64,000 nt of DNA, taken from NCBI GenBank assembly GCA_029931535.1, contig JAQPZY010001561.1, positions 3,651,001 through 3,715,000 of the forward strand, given 5' to 3'. The notes beneath the pieces are model-generated. The model searched no databases, was not told the origin of the DNA, and saw only the letters and a program-made list of their open reading frames with translations. This DNA comes from Margaritifera margaritifera. Lineage: Eukaryota; Mollusca; Bivalvia; Unionida; Margaritiferidae. This document shows, one piece after another, positions 29,709 to 42,700 of this stretch (the first letter of the stretch is position 1; each line of letters begins with the position of its first letter). Both the position numbers and the translations under genes were made by a program.

Positions 29709-32700
29709 TCTCTTCTAAAGTCTTAGATATCATGATAAAATAAAAATATTGTTCATGTGAGATCCTATCTACTCCATACCTAAAGTAGTGATACATGTAA
29801 ATTTGTTTCTTTTAAACCCTGCTGTTTGTATAATTAATGCATTATTCCATACAGATTTGTTCAGAAAACAACCACTCGAATAATGAAAGATTCGTAAATC
29901 ACGTTGGAATAATTTTTCGTTGCTTAGTCTGCTGAAAGCGTTAGGAATTTTCCGGAATCACGTCAAATTTGTTTGATTAACAGAATTAATCGACAACATA
30001 TGTTTGCTAACAGAGTTTTCTCTGTCTGGAAAATGTTTTTATTATTATGCTGTTATATCCATTTCCAAGAAAGAGCGTGATTAGCACAAATCATGCGCAC
30101 AGAAAAACAAAATTTGCCAGAGCTTTTTTTTTTTTTTAAATATACATTTTTAATGGCAAGCGTTTTCAAATACTTACCTCCATTTAGGAAGGAAAGTATT
30201 AAACACGTGACTAACCTGATCATCGATATCCACTTCTAGATAGCTGTCGTTACAATATAGAGTAAAATGTTTTGCTCAGTAGCCTTTTTTTTAGTCAGCT
30301 ACCAAAGCTATCTTCTGAGTTTTCAGACATTTTGAAATCTCTCGCCCGTCCTCTGTACCATACATCTTGGGCCTAGTTTAGCAACTGACGTCACCTTCGC
30401 TCAGTCCATATAAGGCACTTCTGCGAGCGTTTGTTTCGTCACATTGACCTGGTTTCGTGATTATGCTGCTCAGATTATTGAAACTAATATATTCCTTTTC
30501 AAAGAAACATAAACGGAAAAATGAAAAATCAGATCGAATTCATGAATACAGTCGAGAAAAGAAGAACTGCTTGACTTTGATTTATAAAACAAATGCTACG
30601 GTTTCAAGGTGAATGAGATGCTCGATATATGTCGGAGTGATGTCAATACACAAGTCGGCTATGGTACAAGAGATGAGATATTGCAAAGAGCGAAACTTAT
30701 ATTAATCGTGGATTAGGGTTTGTAATTAATCAGAAGGTGAGGAGAACTTCGTTTTGGAGTTAGTTCAATTGGTTGCTATTATTGAACCAAGCTACCGTGA
30801 CGTAAGGGGCACAGGTTGGCCGAGTGGTCTAAGGCGCTTGCCTTTACAGATCACTCGCACATCTCACCTCTGTCCGAGTGGATTCGAGTCTCGGCTCGAC
30901 CAACGTGGGTATGCGAGAAAGCTTGCCAGTAGCTTCCCGTGGGTCGGTGGTTCTTCCCGGGTTCCTGGGTTATTCCTCTACCAATTATACTGGCCGCCAT
31001 GTATAGCCTTATATGTGCTGAAAAATGGCGTTGAACCCAACAAAACCAAAACCGTAACGTAATTTCCAAAATAGGGCCTAAGATCTCGGGGCAGAGGGCA
31101 GGCGCTAGATTTATACATGTCTGAAAACTCTGAGGACGGCTTGGGTTGCTGACTGAAAAACGCAATTAAGTGAAAAATTCGTTCTGGTTTAGAACTATAG
31201 TTGCTCGGAAGTAAAGATATATAAAACGACAAAGGACATATTTAATATTTAGCTTCCTAAATGGAGGTAAGCCCTTGGAAATACATGCGATCAACAATGA
31301 TTTACTTGCATCACGCAGTCTTGAAAATGGACAGTAATGGGTAAATAATTAAACGATGTCCAAGAGAGAGGAAACTCGGTCTAAAGTTTTGTTATTAAAC
31401 CATGTTCTTTCCTAAATCTCAGTCTCAAACCTATAGTTAAATTATAGGACTTCAGTAGAAGGAACATAATAAACAAACGACTTTGAGTATAATATACATG
31501 TAACTTTAAAGACATCATTGACTTTTTGGCCCTAAGATTCCCCACTTATCAGCTATTATCACAGCATTGCATATGCTATGCTTATGGTTGTGGACAAACG
31601 TCCCATCATGCTTATGGTGGTTGAGAGTTGAATCTTATTTCTTTTCTTTTCGTTGAAACTACCTTTTCTGAATATGATGCAGTTTATATCATGTGTGTAT
31701 CATGACTTCGAAGTACACTATTTTTAGTGCTTTCATGCAACGACGTACTAATTTTGCTAATTTCTGCACGTGACGTGATCTTTCCGCGATGATTATTCAA
31801 ATTATCCAAAGACGTTTTCTTGCCTCGCGGCTCAGTTATACATGTATATATTAAATATGATGCATGTATATATTAAATATGATGCATGTATATATTAAAT
31901 ATGGTGCATGCATATATTAAATATGATGCATGCATATATTAAATATGATGCATGTATATATTAAATATGATGCATGTATATATTAAATATGATGCATGTA
32001 TATATTAAATATGATGCATGTATATATTAAATATGATGCATGTATATATTAAATATAATATTGCACTGGTATATATTTCAGGGACTTCCGGAGTCTTGTT
32101 ATCGACATGGTGCTGGCTACGGACATGTCTTTCCACTTCACCCAGATCAAAAACATGAAGAATCTGCTCAACATGCCGGAAAAGTAAGCTTGGATATTAC
32201 TCTCAAGAAAAATCTTACATTTACTCCACAATAAGCCTCCTTTCATATAGCTGATATTATATTTCGAACACGGTTTCCTTTTGTCCTGACAATTGGAAGA
32301 ATTGCAGAAAGTGACCAGATAAAGCTAGCCCATGGAAGAAAAAGACGGTAGTTTTCATTAGCGAACAAATGGGATACTGTATTCAAGGCAGTCACGAGAA
32401 TAAACTTTGGTTTTTTTTTCATACGTTGCGTCTCCTAATCGCTGACACAGGAATGTAATGTTGATTAGCATGTTGTGTTCATAGTTATTTTGTCAGTTAT
32501 TGAGATACTTTGCAACATTGCAGACGACACAACAGTAACACTGGGACATGACCACCTAAATAACGGCCACCTGCCTTAGTCAACCAAAGTTTGAGTCAAG
32601 GGAGATAAATCTCAACGGCTAATTGGCCAATCCCTAAACTCCTCATATCTGGCACCAGCTGTCAGTTAATCGCTGTTTAGTAGAAATTCATATGAGCTAC

Positions 32701-35700
32701 TCGCCAATCTTGTCCCGGGCAACTATTCATCTATTAATTAATTACTAGGTTTGTATGTCTATGAGGACTTCTGCTGCCTTATTTGCTAGACAAATAGACA
32801 GTATGCACTATATAACATGTATAAATTAAATATATAATAGCTTCATTTTATTTAATCTAAATATTCCGTGCAATTCTCTCTATCAAACGAAAACATATCT
32901 CTAATAAAGTGAAATGTTTTCGCAAGAAAAACAAAAGTTATACAGAAACTGGTATGTTAATCAGTGGATGTGGTTATCTCAGTTTAGGCAATTGGTCAGC
33001 TAGGGAGTCTGAACAGTGTGTATTGTGCTGGTTTATGCAATTATATCATTCTTTAATCGATTAGGTGAGGAGAACTTTCAAAAGTATTAATATTTACAAA
33101 TCGACTACAAAATTAAAGACGCTAATAGAGATATAACTTACTCCGAGATCTGTTTAAATGGCAGACGTCCGTGCACATGAATGGACGACACTTGCCAATC
33201 CTGACAATTTTATTTTCTCTTTGAATAAAGGTGTGCATATTTTTCTTAAGGTAAAATTTTTTCTATGCTTTAGTGTTGGGGATAATTTGTGGCCTTTATA
33301 TGTCTGTCCGTCCGTCCATACATCTCTCCGTTACTACCTTCTCTCCTGAACTGCTGGGTAGAAGTCTAATAAACTTGTTATTTATTTTGTTAATGTGGTA
33401 ACAATGGACACAAGGAGTATATTACTCTGTTGAGCCATTGAGAAAGGGTCAGATGTCGAATGTATAAAATTTCAATTACAGTGTAATATTCATACATGTT
33501 TAAAGAAACTTTATATCTGTAGTCAAATCTATAGACATAGCATGTATGTATGTATGTATGTATGTATGTATGTATGTATGTATGTATGTATGTATGTATG
33601 TATGTATGTATTTATGTATTTATGTATTTATGTATGTATGTATGTATTTATGTATGTATTTATGTATTTATGTATTTATGTATGTATGTATGTATCTATG
33701 TATGTATTTATGTATGTATTTATTTATGTATGTATGTATGTATTTATGTAATTATGTATGTATGTATGTATGTATGTATGTATGTATGTATGTATGTATG
33801 TATCTATGTACGTATGTATGTATGTATGTATGTATGTATGTATGTATGTATGTATGTATGTATGTATGTATGTATGTATGTATGTATGTATGTATGTATG
33901 TATGTATGTATGTATGTATGTATGTATGTATGTATGTATGTATGTATGTATGTATGTATGTATGTATGTATGTATGTATGTATGTATGTATGTATGTATG
34001 TATGTAGTAGCGTTATACGACACCTTAACACAATCGTGGCTATATGTATGTATGTAGTAGTGTTATACGACGCCTTAACACAATCGTGGCTATATGGTTC
34101 AAATTAAAAGTAAAGTTCTAAAATCGTTTTAAAAAAAATCCACAAAAAATTTGGAAAATAATCCGATTTTAAGTTGTGACATTATGACTTTGGGTCTCGG
34201 TCACGAGATGGGGCAATGGGGTAATACTTAATACAAGTTTGGGGATTTACTATGGCGAGCTCTCAAAGGTGCTGTAGTTTGATCATATATATAAGACTGG
34301 TATAGGAATGAATATGTAAGAAAAAGAACTACATGCCACCAGAGAGTTGGGAAAACATTTAAAACAATGTGTTTAAATAAGGGAACGACCATTTCATTTT
34401 CGGGGGAGTGGAGGTATCTGTGAAATTTTCAAAGACATTTCATCCCCCAAATCCCCAATAGCTTGCAAAAGTACTCTGCTCTGATTTGTACTTAAAGGAA
34501 CTGGTTCAATCAATTATATTAGTTGACAAAATATTGTCTTGAGATAAACTAAGAAAGACACACACCCCACCCACCCCCGATTTAATGGTTGGTCCTAAAT
34601 AACGTCAGAAACAATCCGTAAAATGAAAAGTTCTCTGAGTTTTTCTAACACTATTTATCAGATCTTCACCCGAATACAGGTAAGCCATGATGCTTCCAAA
34701 TTATTGAAATTCTACTAAAGCTTAACGATTCGTCTTCTCTTTTAATCATTGTGATATTCGAGTTGCCTCCCCTAACATTTTAAATTAAATCTCAATAACA
34801 TACTAACATCAGCTTATCTAATTTATATCGCAGCTACAAATTATTTTTAAAAAATTAGAGTCTTATTAATTTATGTAATTAAAGCTCTGCAATTTAATAA
34901 CATATTTCTTATAATAAAGTATTACCGCTTTTTGCATCGGGTGGCAGCTTTGATCTGGAGTGGAGATTTTCTGGATTTGTTTCAGCATTCACTATTTATT
35001 TGTAGGCGTATCCTCGTCCTATCAGATATCAACATGCCAAAATATAAATTTGAATTATTTTTTTCGGCCTAAAGACACAAATTTGGAAGAAAAAAAAAGA
35101 AAATCATGTTTTGTTTGAGATGTGCGAGAGAACAAAATAAGTAAATAAAGAAACAAAAAGGAGAAATAAAGACAGTAAGAAAATGAAATAAAATACAAAC
35201 TGTAAGGGTTAACGCTTTCTGAAGTGCTGGTATCGATCCAGAATACTTTCTGCATCACTGTATTGTATCATAGTCTCTTTTGCAAAATCCAGAAAAATCA
35301 AATCCGCTCTTTGCATTTCTGTAAACGACTCTTTTATTCGCGGCTATAAAATTTCGCTGCTTCCCGATGTGAAACCATTGTGCAGAGATTTAATTTCGCG
35401 TATCTGTCAATGCTAGTAAAACTAATTTTATAGTCAATTAACTAATAATTATGCGGATACGATAATTCCGCGAGTTCAGCAAAATAAATGCCTGGTTGAT
35501 AAACAGAAGATCATACACGAGTACTCATTTCAAGTAAAATGTAAGAAATAATTTTTGTCTTTTGAAATCTTTGGCCAGCAATACATTGGAATATTTCGAC
35601 GAGTTCGAGATTAATTCATTTCATTTGAAATTAACATAAATGAAATAGTATTATGACGAAAAACATAATATTTATTCAACAAAACTGCACCATAATTAAT

Positions 35701-37092
35701 GGAATTACTTTTCAAATTGCACCCCAGTTGGCGCTCTTGCTCTCTCGAAACTCTATTGCCACCGCAAGTTGTTATCTGAAACGTTTTAGTGGAAACTACA
35801 CGTCTTGTTTTTACTTCAGATTTTATGGAATTTGCAAAAAGTAACGGACAATATCAGCATTGTAGGTCTTGAGCCAACAACTGTAGAATTGCTATTGTTA
35901 ACTTTTCGTCTTTTTCTCACCCAAATTGAACGCATAAGTCATTGAAACGATAATTCAAAACGAGTCTGACCCCGACGTCACGCAGTCTGTTCAAGCATTG
36001 GTGTTGTTTATTTACATTACGTGAGAGCAGTTGGATACATTTGACGTTACGCCTTTGCCTAAAGTGTGTCTACTTTTGTAAAACCTAAGTTTAGTGTAGA
36101 GGTAGATATTGTGATAGCTGAATTATTATATCATTAATTTGACGTCATTTGATACCTAAGCGTGTCGTAGCCCTTGGAATGCGGGAGAGATTGGACGTAA
36201 GATGAAGCGATTGCAACTTTAGACTCTTTTTGAAAAATAAAAAATTAAGTTTGTATACAATTTTAAAACTTGTAAGAATAGCGTTGTGTAAAGAATTGAT
36301 GAAGTCAACGAAAGTATATGATACCATGGGAAATCACTAGCATTTTAGGACCTGCCCTAAATCGGTCTCGCTTTAGTGCCTGTTGGAATTCTGATGCAAG
36401 TTCAATAGTTGTGTCTTAGTGAATATATTCACTGCCAATCATGCACTTTCTCCGTGTATTTAAGGAGAAGAATCTGTGATCTTGAATCTGTGCAAATTTG
36501 ATTTCTTTTTCTTTAAATACTTATTCCGCTATTAGTTTGTAGAGAGTTGGTGACATTACACGGGTTCATTTACGTTTCTATGTAATTACCCGCACATGAT
36601 GTTATATATTTTCATCAACCTATAAGTTTTTTCCTGGTTTTGGATTGTTTGGTCCCTTAACTATGAATAGAGGATTTTACATTTGTGCTCATTTATATAT
36701 AAAAGTTATGATATGGGTATATTCACGTAGATAACACAGTTGTCATGTGAGTAAAATTACATAACAATTTCAAATAGTTAAATACTCCAACATTCTAGCA
36801 GCGATTATCCTTAAATCTTTGACAGCAGGGAAATCGTCATGATTCACTGTGACGTTTCTTTTTTGACGTAATAAAGCATTTGCCGAAAATGCGTTTTCAT
36901 GACGTGACTTCATACTGAAATGCGCTGCGCATCTGCTATTTCTAATTTTGCTTACTATATATATGAAGAAAAGATATTATCATACAGGTCAGAGAATTTG
37001 TCATTCGTACTCTACGGAGATTCAAACCCGGGTCCGCTGGTCACGGCACCCATTACCTTGCCTGCACGCACCAACTCAAACACCCTCTCGAC

Positions 37093-37171
<79 letters not shown>

Positions 37172-38909
37172 CACAAATCTGGTCTGCTATTTTGTGATGA
37201 TTCAATCGAACAAATTTTGTTAAAAGAAAGGTGAATCACTAACACGAGAACACTGACATATCACTCTAAGGAAATAATTTTAAAAAAACAACGAATGCAA
37301 AAACAAATTATATAAAATTTTGTTGAAGTGAAATCTTTCATTTGATTTACAAGGACTTTTCGGTGAGAATTTTTAAAAAAATACTTATCAGTATGTTATC
37401 GTATGTAAGACATTTCCTTTAAAAAGTATGAAGACAAGTCTAATTACAGTGCACTAATATCAACAGTAAAGCTGATCAAGGAATATTACATTGGCATGCA
37501 GAATTTATAATAAAAACAGAAGCAATGTAAGTACATGCTGAAACAGCCTGTGTATGAATATGCCATCTGGACGTATTATCTTTTCTTGTTCCAATATTAT
37601 TTTTTGGGGGGGTACATTTTCCGCTGTGTCTGAAGTATTCAATATTTTAATATTGTAACTGTTTTATTTGTACATAGGGTTATGAATTGCAAAAGTGATT
37701 AACATAATTAAAATTAGCTATTATAAATTCCTGTAGAATAACCAGACCTCCCTTTCTACATCATGTTTTCATCCTCTCTTGTTCATTTTTAGTTGATTTT
37801 TAGATGTAATTTTTATTCTGAAATCTGTTAATGATATACTTGGCACAGATATTTGCTAAAGAAATATCCCTCACGCCATAATCATTATTCAGCAAGTTTT
37901 CTGATGCAAATTTTCATTCATCACTGTTCGCTTAAGGTGTCTTTTTTCTCCTTGAGGACAAATATTTCGTTTGCAAACTTTTGTCAATGTCTTATATCAA
38001 TGAGCTTCATGTTGAAAATCAAAAAATCCAAAAAAGCTATAATTTTTGTACGTGAGTCTCTTGCAATCTACCGGTATTCAATTGTTTGAAAACCGCGATA
38101 TTGATTTCGAGGAATAAAATTTATATTTTTGAATTATATCCTATTTATTTCGTTCTTCTTTTTGTCTAAATAACATACAATTGGTAATCAGTTAAATTCT
38201 GCTATTGTAAATGAGTCCATTTTTGCTTTTTTATCTTCCATCCATCCATCATTTCCTTTTTTATTTGTTTAGAAACGTTTCGCTAAAGTGTGTTGGACTA
38301 CATATATGTGATGGTATTACAAAGTGTTTTTATATTTCGGTCAATTCCACATCGTTTATGCTAAAATAAACTTTCAATTTAATTTGATAAAATTAAATTC
38401 CATTCACGTTATTTAGAAAACTTTCTTGAATGCATTATATTATCTACATTTTCTATTTCCACCTTTACAATATGTATTAAATAACAGGTACGCATACGTT
38501 TGCAAGATAGTACGCATATAAAATATTCATTGCATCTTTTTTTGCAATAAGGGATGGTTGGGTCTCTTCAATTCAAAGATGCCTATTTCTATTATATTTG
38601 TTAAGTTTGTGCCTTATGGAAGCACCACCGACACTTTCCTTTCATTCGTTATAAAGTTTAACACAAGTTAATTCCCCTGTTTTGCTTCAATTTCTATTCT
38701 AAGTCTATTTGCTATTAATAGCCTGTCTGGTGATTGTAAGATCATTTTTATTATGGTACATATGTAGTTAGTCATCATATTTGCATTGATACATGCGATA
38801 CATTTCTTATGAAGCAAAATCTCAGATAAAATCGAAGTAATCAAGAAAAAATTCTTTAATGCGGTAGCCCACAAAAACTTGTCTCCGTAAATATGTCCTT
38901 AATTTTTTA

Positions 38910-39004
<95 letters not shown>

Positions 39005-39705
39005 TTAAGTTCTTTGTGCTGCCTTGTAACTCGAACGGTCCCTAAATTGAAATATGGACCATCCATTCATGGCTAAATTGATGGTCCTCATAAAAGGATC
39101 GATTTTCATTCGGTATAAATATTGCATGGTCCTGAAGGACCTCATGACAATTTATGGAACGGTCAGTTACCTCAAAAATGGTATATTGACCTCATCTTCG
39201 CCTTGATTAACATAGTAATTACTTTTAATTGAACTAAAAAGACAATAGAGGCAAGTCAAAATGAAACTAACCAAATGGTCAAAACGAACGTGTAGCCAGA
39301 GGTGTTTCTAAACTTGAGACTTGTATGTTTTTTGATTACCTATTTTAGAAAAAGCGGGACCATAGTGTCTCATATTCTGTTCATAGGTGTCGATCAAGTC
39401 ATTCGCGACGATTTTGACAGATTTTAACACCAAATACGTAAATTGTAAGATCTGAGTTATTTTATTTTTCCATCCTGCTTCAGTATGAAAAAGATAGTTC
39501 ATGCATGCATTCATTCGTTCGTTCTTTGATTTATTTGATCCATTGTTGAACAATGAAGGACGAACTTTTTCAGCATTGATAAGCCTAAAGCGCTGTCACT
39601 AGTTCTACACTGTGCTGACATCAGTCATCCGGCCAAGGACTGGGAACTCCATAAACACTGGACAGAGCTTCTTCTGGAGGAGTTCTTTCGACAGGTAGTG
39701 CACAT

Positions 39706-39756
<51 letters not shown>

Positions 39757-42700
39757 TTTGTAACCTTAAGTAGTCCAGTTTCAAAATAAGTCAAAGCCCT
39801 GACTTAAATAAAACTTTCAAGAGTGAGAATTTAGAATAATCTTTGTGATCGAATATTATAGAAACTATTGATGACAATTTAATACAAGTTTTTGCTGTGG
39901 CTCCTTTGCTGCGTTATATTATTCTTGCTAGTTTTATTAGTTTGTTCTTGAGTGGAAGTTGGAGTTCAAATAACTAAGACATTTTTATCATAAAATATTA
40001 TTGAAAAAATCTAAGATTTGTTTTTTTTTTTTTTTGAATTTAGTTGAATTGCGGGGTTTTTATTTCAGCGTGATGGAGTTTATAAAACTGAACTTCTGTG
40101 ATTTCGTTTTTGTTTCGTGCGTATATTTTTTCCAGTCTCGTTCAACCAGGCTCTCGCGTCACCCCATGAGATCTCGCATAGATATTGCAGAGTCACACGA
40201 GAGTCTGGTTGAACGAGACTAATAACTTTTCACGATTTTATGAAAATTACATTTGTATTGTTATTTAAACTTGTGCGATTGGTGAAGGAGTCATTTGTTT
40301 CCACGTAGTATCATCGATGGTTGGGTCTTTAATTTTATGTTTTTTCTGACGCAACCATGAAATCTAAAAAAAATGGTACCCCACGAAAAACTGTGAACTT
40401 ATAGTAACCACCTTTTTTCTTCATATGCAGACAAGTGATTTCCACATCCTTGAAATGTCCCTTTTTTGTTGAAAACGAATACAAGAATAAATAGGAACAG
40501 TAGATATACGAAGCAATAATCATATGCATAATAAAGAGAACAACATTAAAGTTTTCCTATATGCATAGTATATATTACGGTACATTAATAAGCATAGTGT
40601 CTATTACGGTACATTATTAAGCATAGTATCTATTACGGTACATTATTAAGCATAGTATCTATTACGGTACATTATTAAGCATATTATCTATTACGGTACA
40701 TTATTAAGTATAGTATATATTACGGTACATTAATAAGCATAGTATCTATTACGGTACATTATTAAGTATAGTATCTATTACGGTACATTAATAAGCATAG
40801 TATATATTACGGTACATTATTAAGCATAGTATCTATTACGGTACATTATTAAGCATAGAATTTATTACGGTACGTTACTCTTATAAGTTTGGTTACAAGT
40901 TGGATATTTGGGTCGAAATTAAATGAACAAGGTAAACCCATTTCTTAATTCCAGGGTGACAGAGAGAAAGAACTAGGACTGCCATTCTCACCACTCTGTG
41001 ATAGAAAGAGCACCCTTGTTGCTGAATCTCAAACAGGTGGGAAGCTTTTATCATCAGATTTGAAGTCATGTTTTCTTGATACATACACTCAGTGAAACAT
41101 ATCAACGTTATGAACATTCATAGAATGCATCGAATCTTACAAACATTCAAACACTGAAAAGCAAGAAAGTATTATCAACAGTAAAGTTCAGTCTTCCTTA
41201 ATTCAAATGCAGACAAGAAGTGATACATTGGGTAGATTGGCATATAATCCCTGATGCCCATGCTTTTCAAATGTGTTTTGTTTCTGTAATAGTCCATGTC
41301 TTACTCGAAAGAGATATAAAAATATTATTTAACTTTTTTGTGTCAATCGCAAATATTTTAGCTATCTGACTTATAAACACATTGTGTCAACAGTTGATAT
41401 TTAACATCATACTTTGTCACCACGTGCTCATGTTAACAAGACGCAATACGATTTAATATTTTTTGACAGGTTTCATCGATTTTATCGTTGAACCAAGTTT
41501 CCAAGTAATGGGGGATATGTTGGAGAAGATACTTACGCCGCTCTTCAATCAGCCGACTCCCACCCCAAGTGGTGGCGTCATCGTCGAGGAATCTCAGGAA
41601 AAAACACAGCAACAATCCTCTTCTACATCCGGTTCTTCTTCAGGGGCCAGTACTCCAAGTCAGAAAAGCAACACAGGGGGTAGTACTCCCAGTCCTAAGA
41701 GCAACATAAGTGGCAGTACTCCCAGTCTTAGGAGTAACACATCACGTGCCTCAACATCTTCTAAATTCGAATTCAAGAGACCGTGGAATGAATGCTTATC
41801 AAAGAATAAAGCTTGTTGGAAAGAGAGGGCAATCAAAGGTAAAGAATCTGTTCATCCTTATCATTAATCAACTACACAGTAATGCATATCTTTTAACAGT
41901 GTATTAGATAACGATGCAGATCAGCTTGTATCATATATCTTTTTTTTTTTTCCTGTTTACAAGGAAGTTGGTCCAAATGGTAAAATATTTGCTTGCTTGC
42001 CTATTCGGCTTTTAAGATGGTGTGTTCATGAACCGCCTTCCACTGATTGTATCACCTGCTACGTGATACATGACGACATGGCGCTGTAAGCAGATTCAGA
42101 TAGAGAATGGCGGTCAAAAAACGTATGAACAAATCTAACCAAGGATCAGTGTAGACCTTTTGGCGCCTTGTGATGGGTTAAAACCCAGTATCGAAGCTTT
42201 AAAGCATATATGAATAATTACTTAGTAGGTAGGAAAATGAGAGGCAATGACACTTTAAGGTAGATTCCCTCCAGAGGGTTGGGCGGCTGGGGGGTGGGGT
42301 GGAAGACTCGTGTTGAAAAATGATGGTGGTGGCAGTGGTGGATGTTTTGGACTCCTGCTACGTTCCAGACAGATGCTTTAGTTTTGAATACCCCATCCCA
42401 GTAAGATATGAACTCAGCCGACAAGAACACCTGGAAATATTATTAGGGGAATTTATATTGCCCATTGTCTTATCATCTTTGATCTCACCTCTTTCATTTA
42501 TGGCTTCCGTTTACCTGGTAAACAGACGTTCTACTACCAGGTAAAAAGATGCTCTATTATTCATTTTAACCCTGTGCCAGATAGAGCTGAAACGATACGG
42601 TAGAGTCAAGACTAGTAATGGGGGCTTCCGTAGCGTAGAATGGCCCTGTGTGGCGTTAGTGGGAATTAACATTACAGCCACCATTTTGAAAGGGGCCTGT

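Larger units (their letters stand above)
29020..32081 (+). other. PDE1 intron 5, with SINE and 22-bp array
   Basis: GTACTT donor, TATTTCAG acceptor, phase 2. It contains a T-tract directly after the donor, a hairpin at 29289-29331, a CT run (about 29671-29713), a well-kept SINE and a 22-bp array that ends about 25 bp before the acceptor. Confidence 0.85.
32184..39573 (+). other. PDE1 intron 6 (7.4 kb)
   Basis: GTAAGC donor, TTTTTCAG acceptor, phase 2. It contains dispersed-repeat copy 2, the GTAT array and two AT tracts. The stretch 34100-37080 is AT-rich with no recognised gene. Confidence 0.85.
39695..40954 (+). other. PDE1 intron 7
   Basis: GTAGTG donor, TTAATTCCAG acceptor, phase 0. It contains a TTTA tetranucleotide run (about 39706-39759), an 87-bp inverted-repeat element and a 29-bp array. 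Confidence 0.85.

Noticed and set aside
30808..30905. A functional leucine-type tRNA gene
   Set aside because: The A and B boxes are good, but there is no matching acceptor stem and the sequence continues into a body shared with the copy at 24838, so it is a SINE head.
33546..34107. Reading frames of 100-185 residues rich in Tyr, Val, Cys and Met
   Set aside because: Products of a GTAT simple repeat. Three frames and the opposite strand are open equally.
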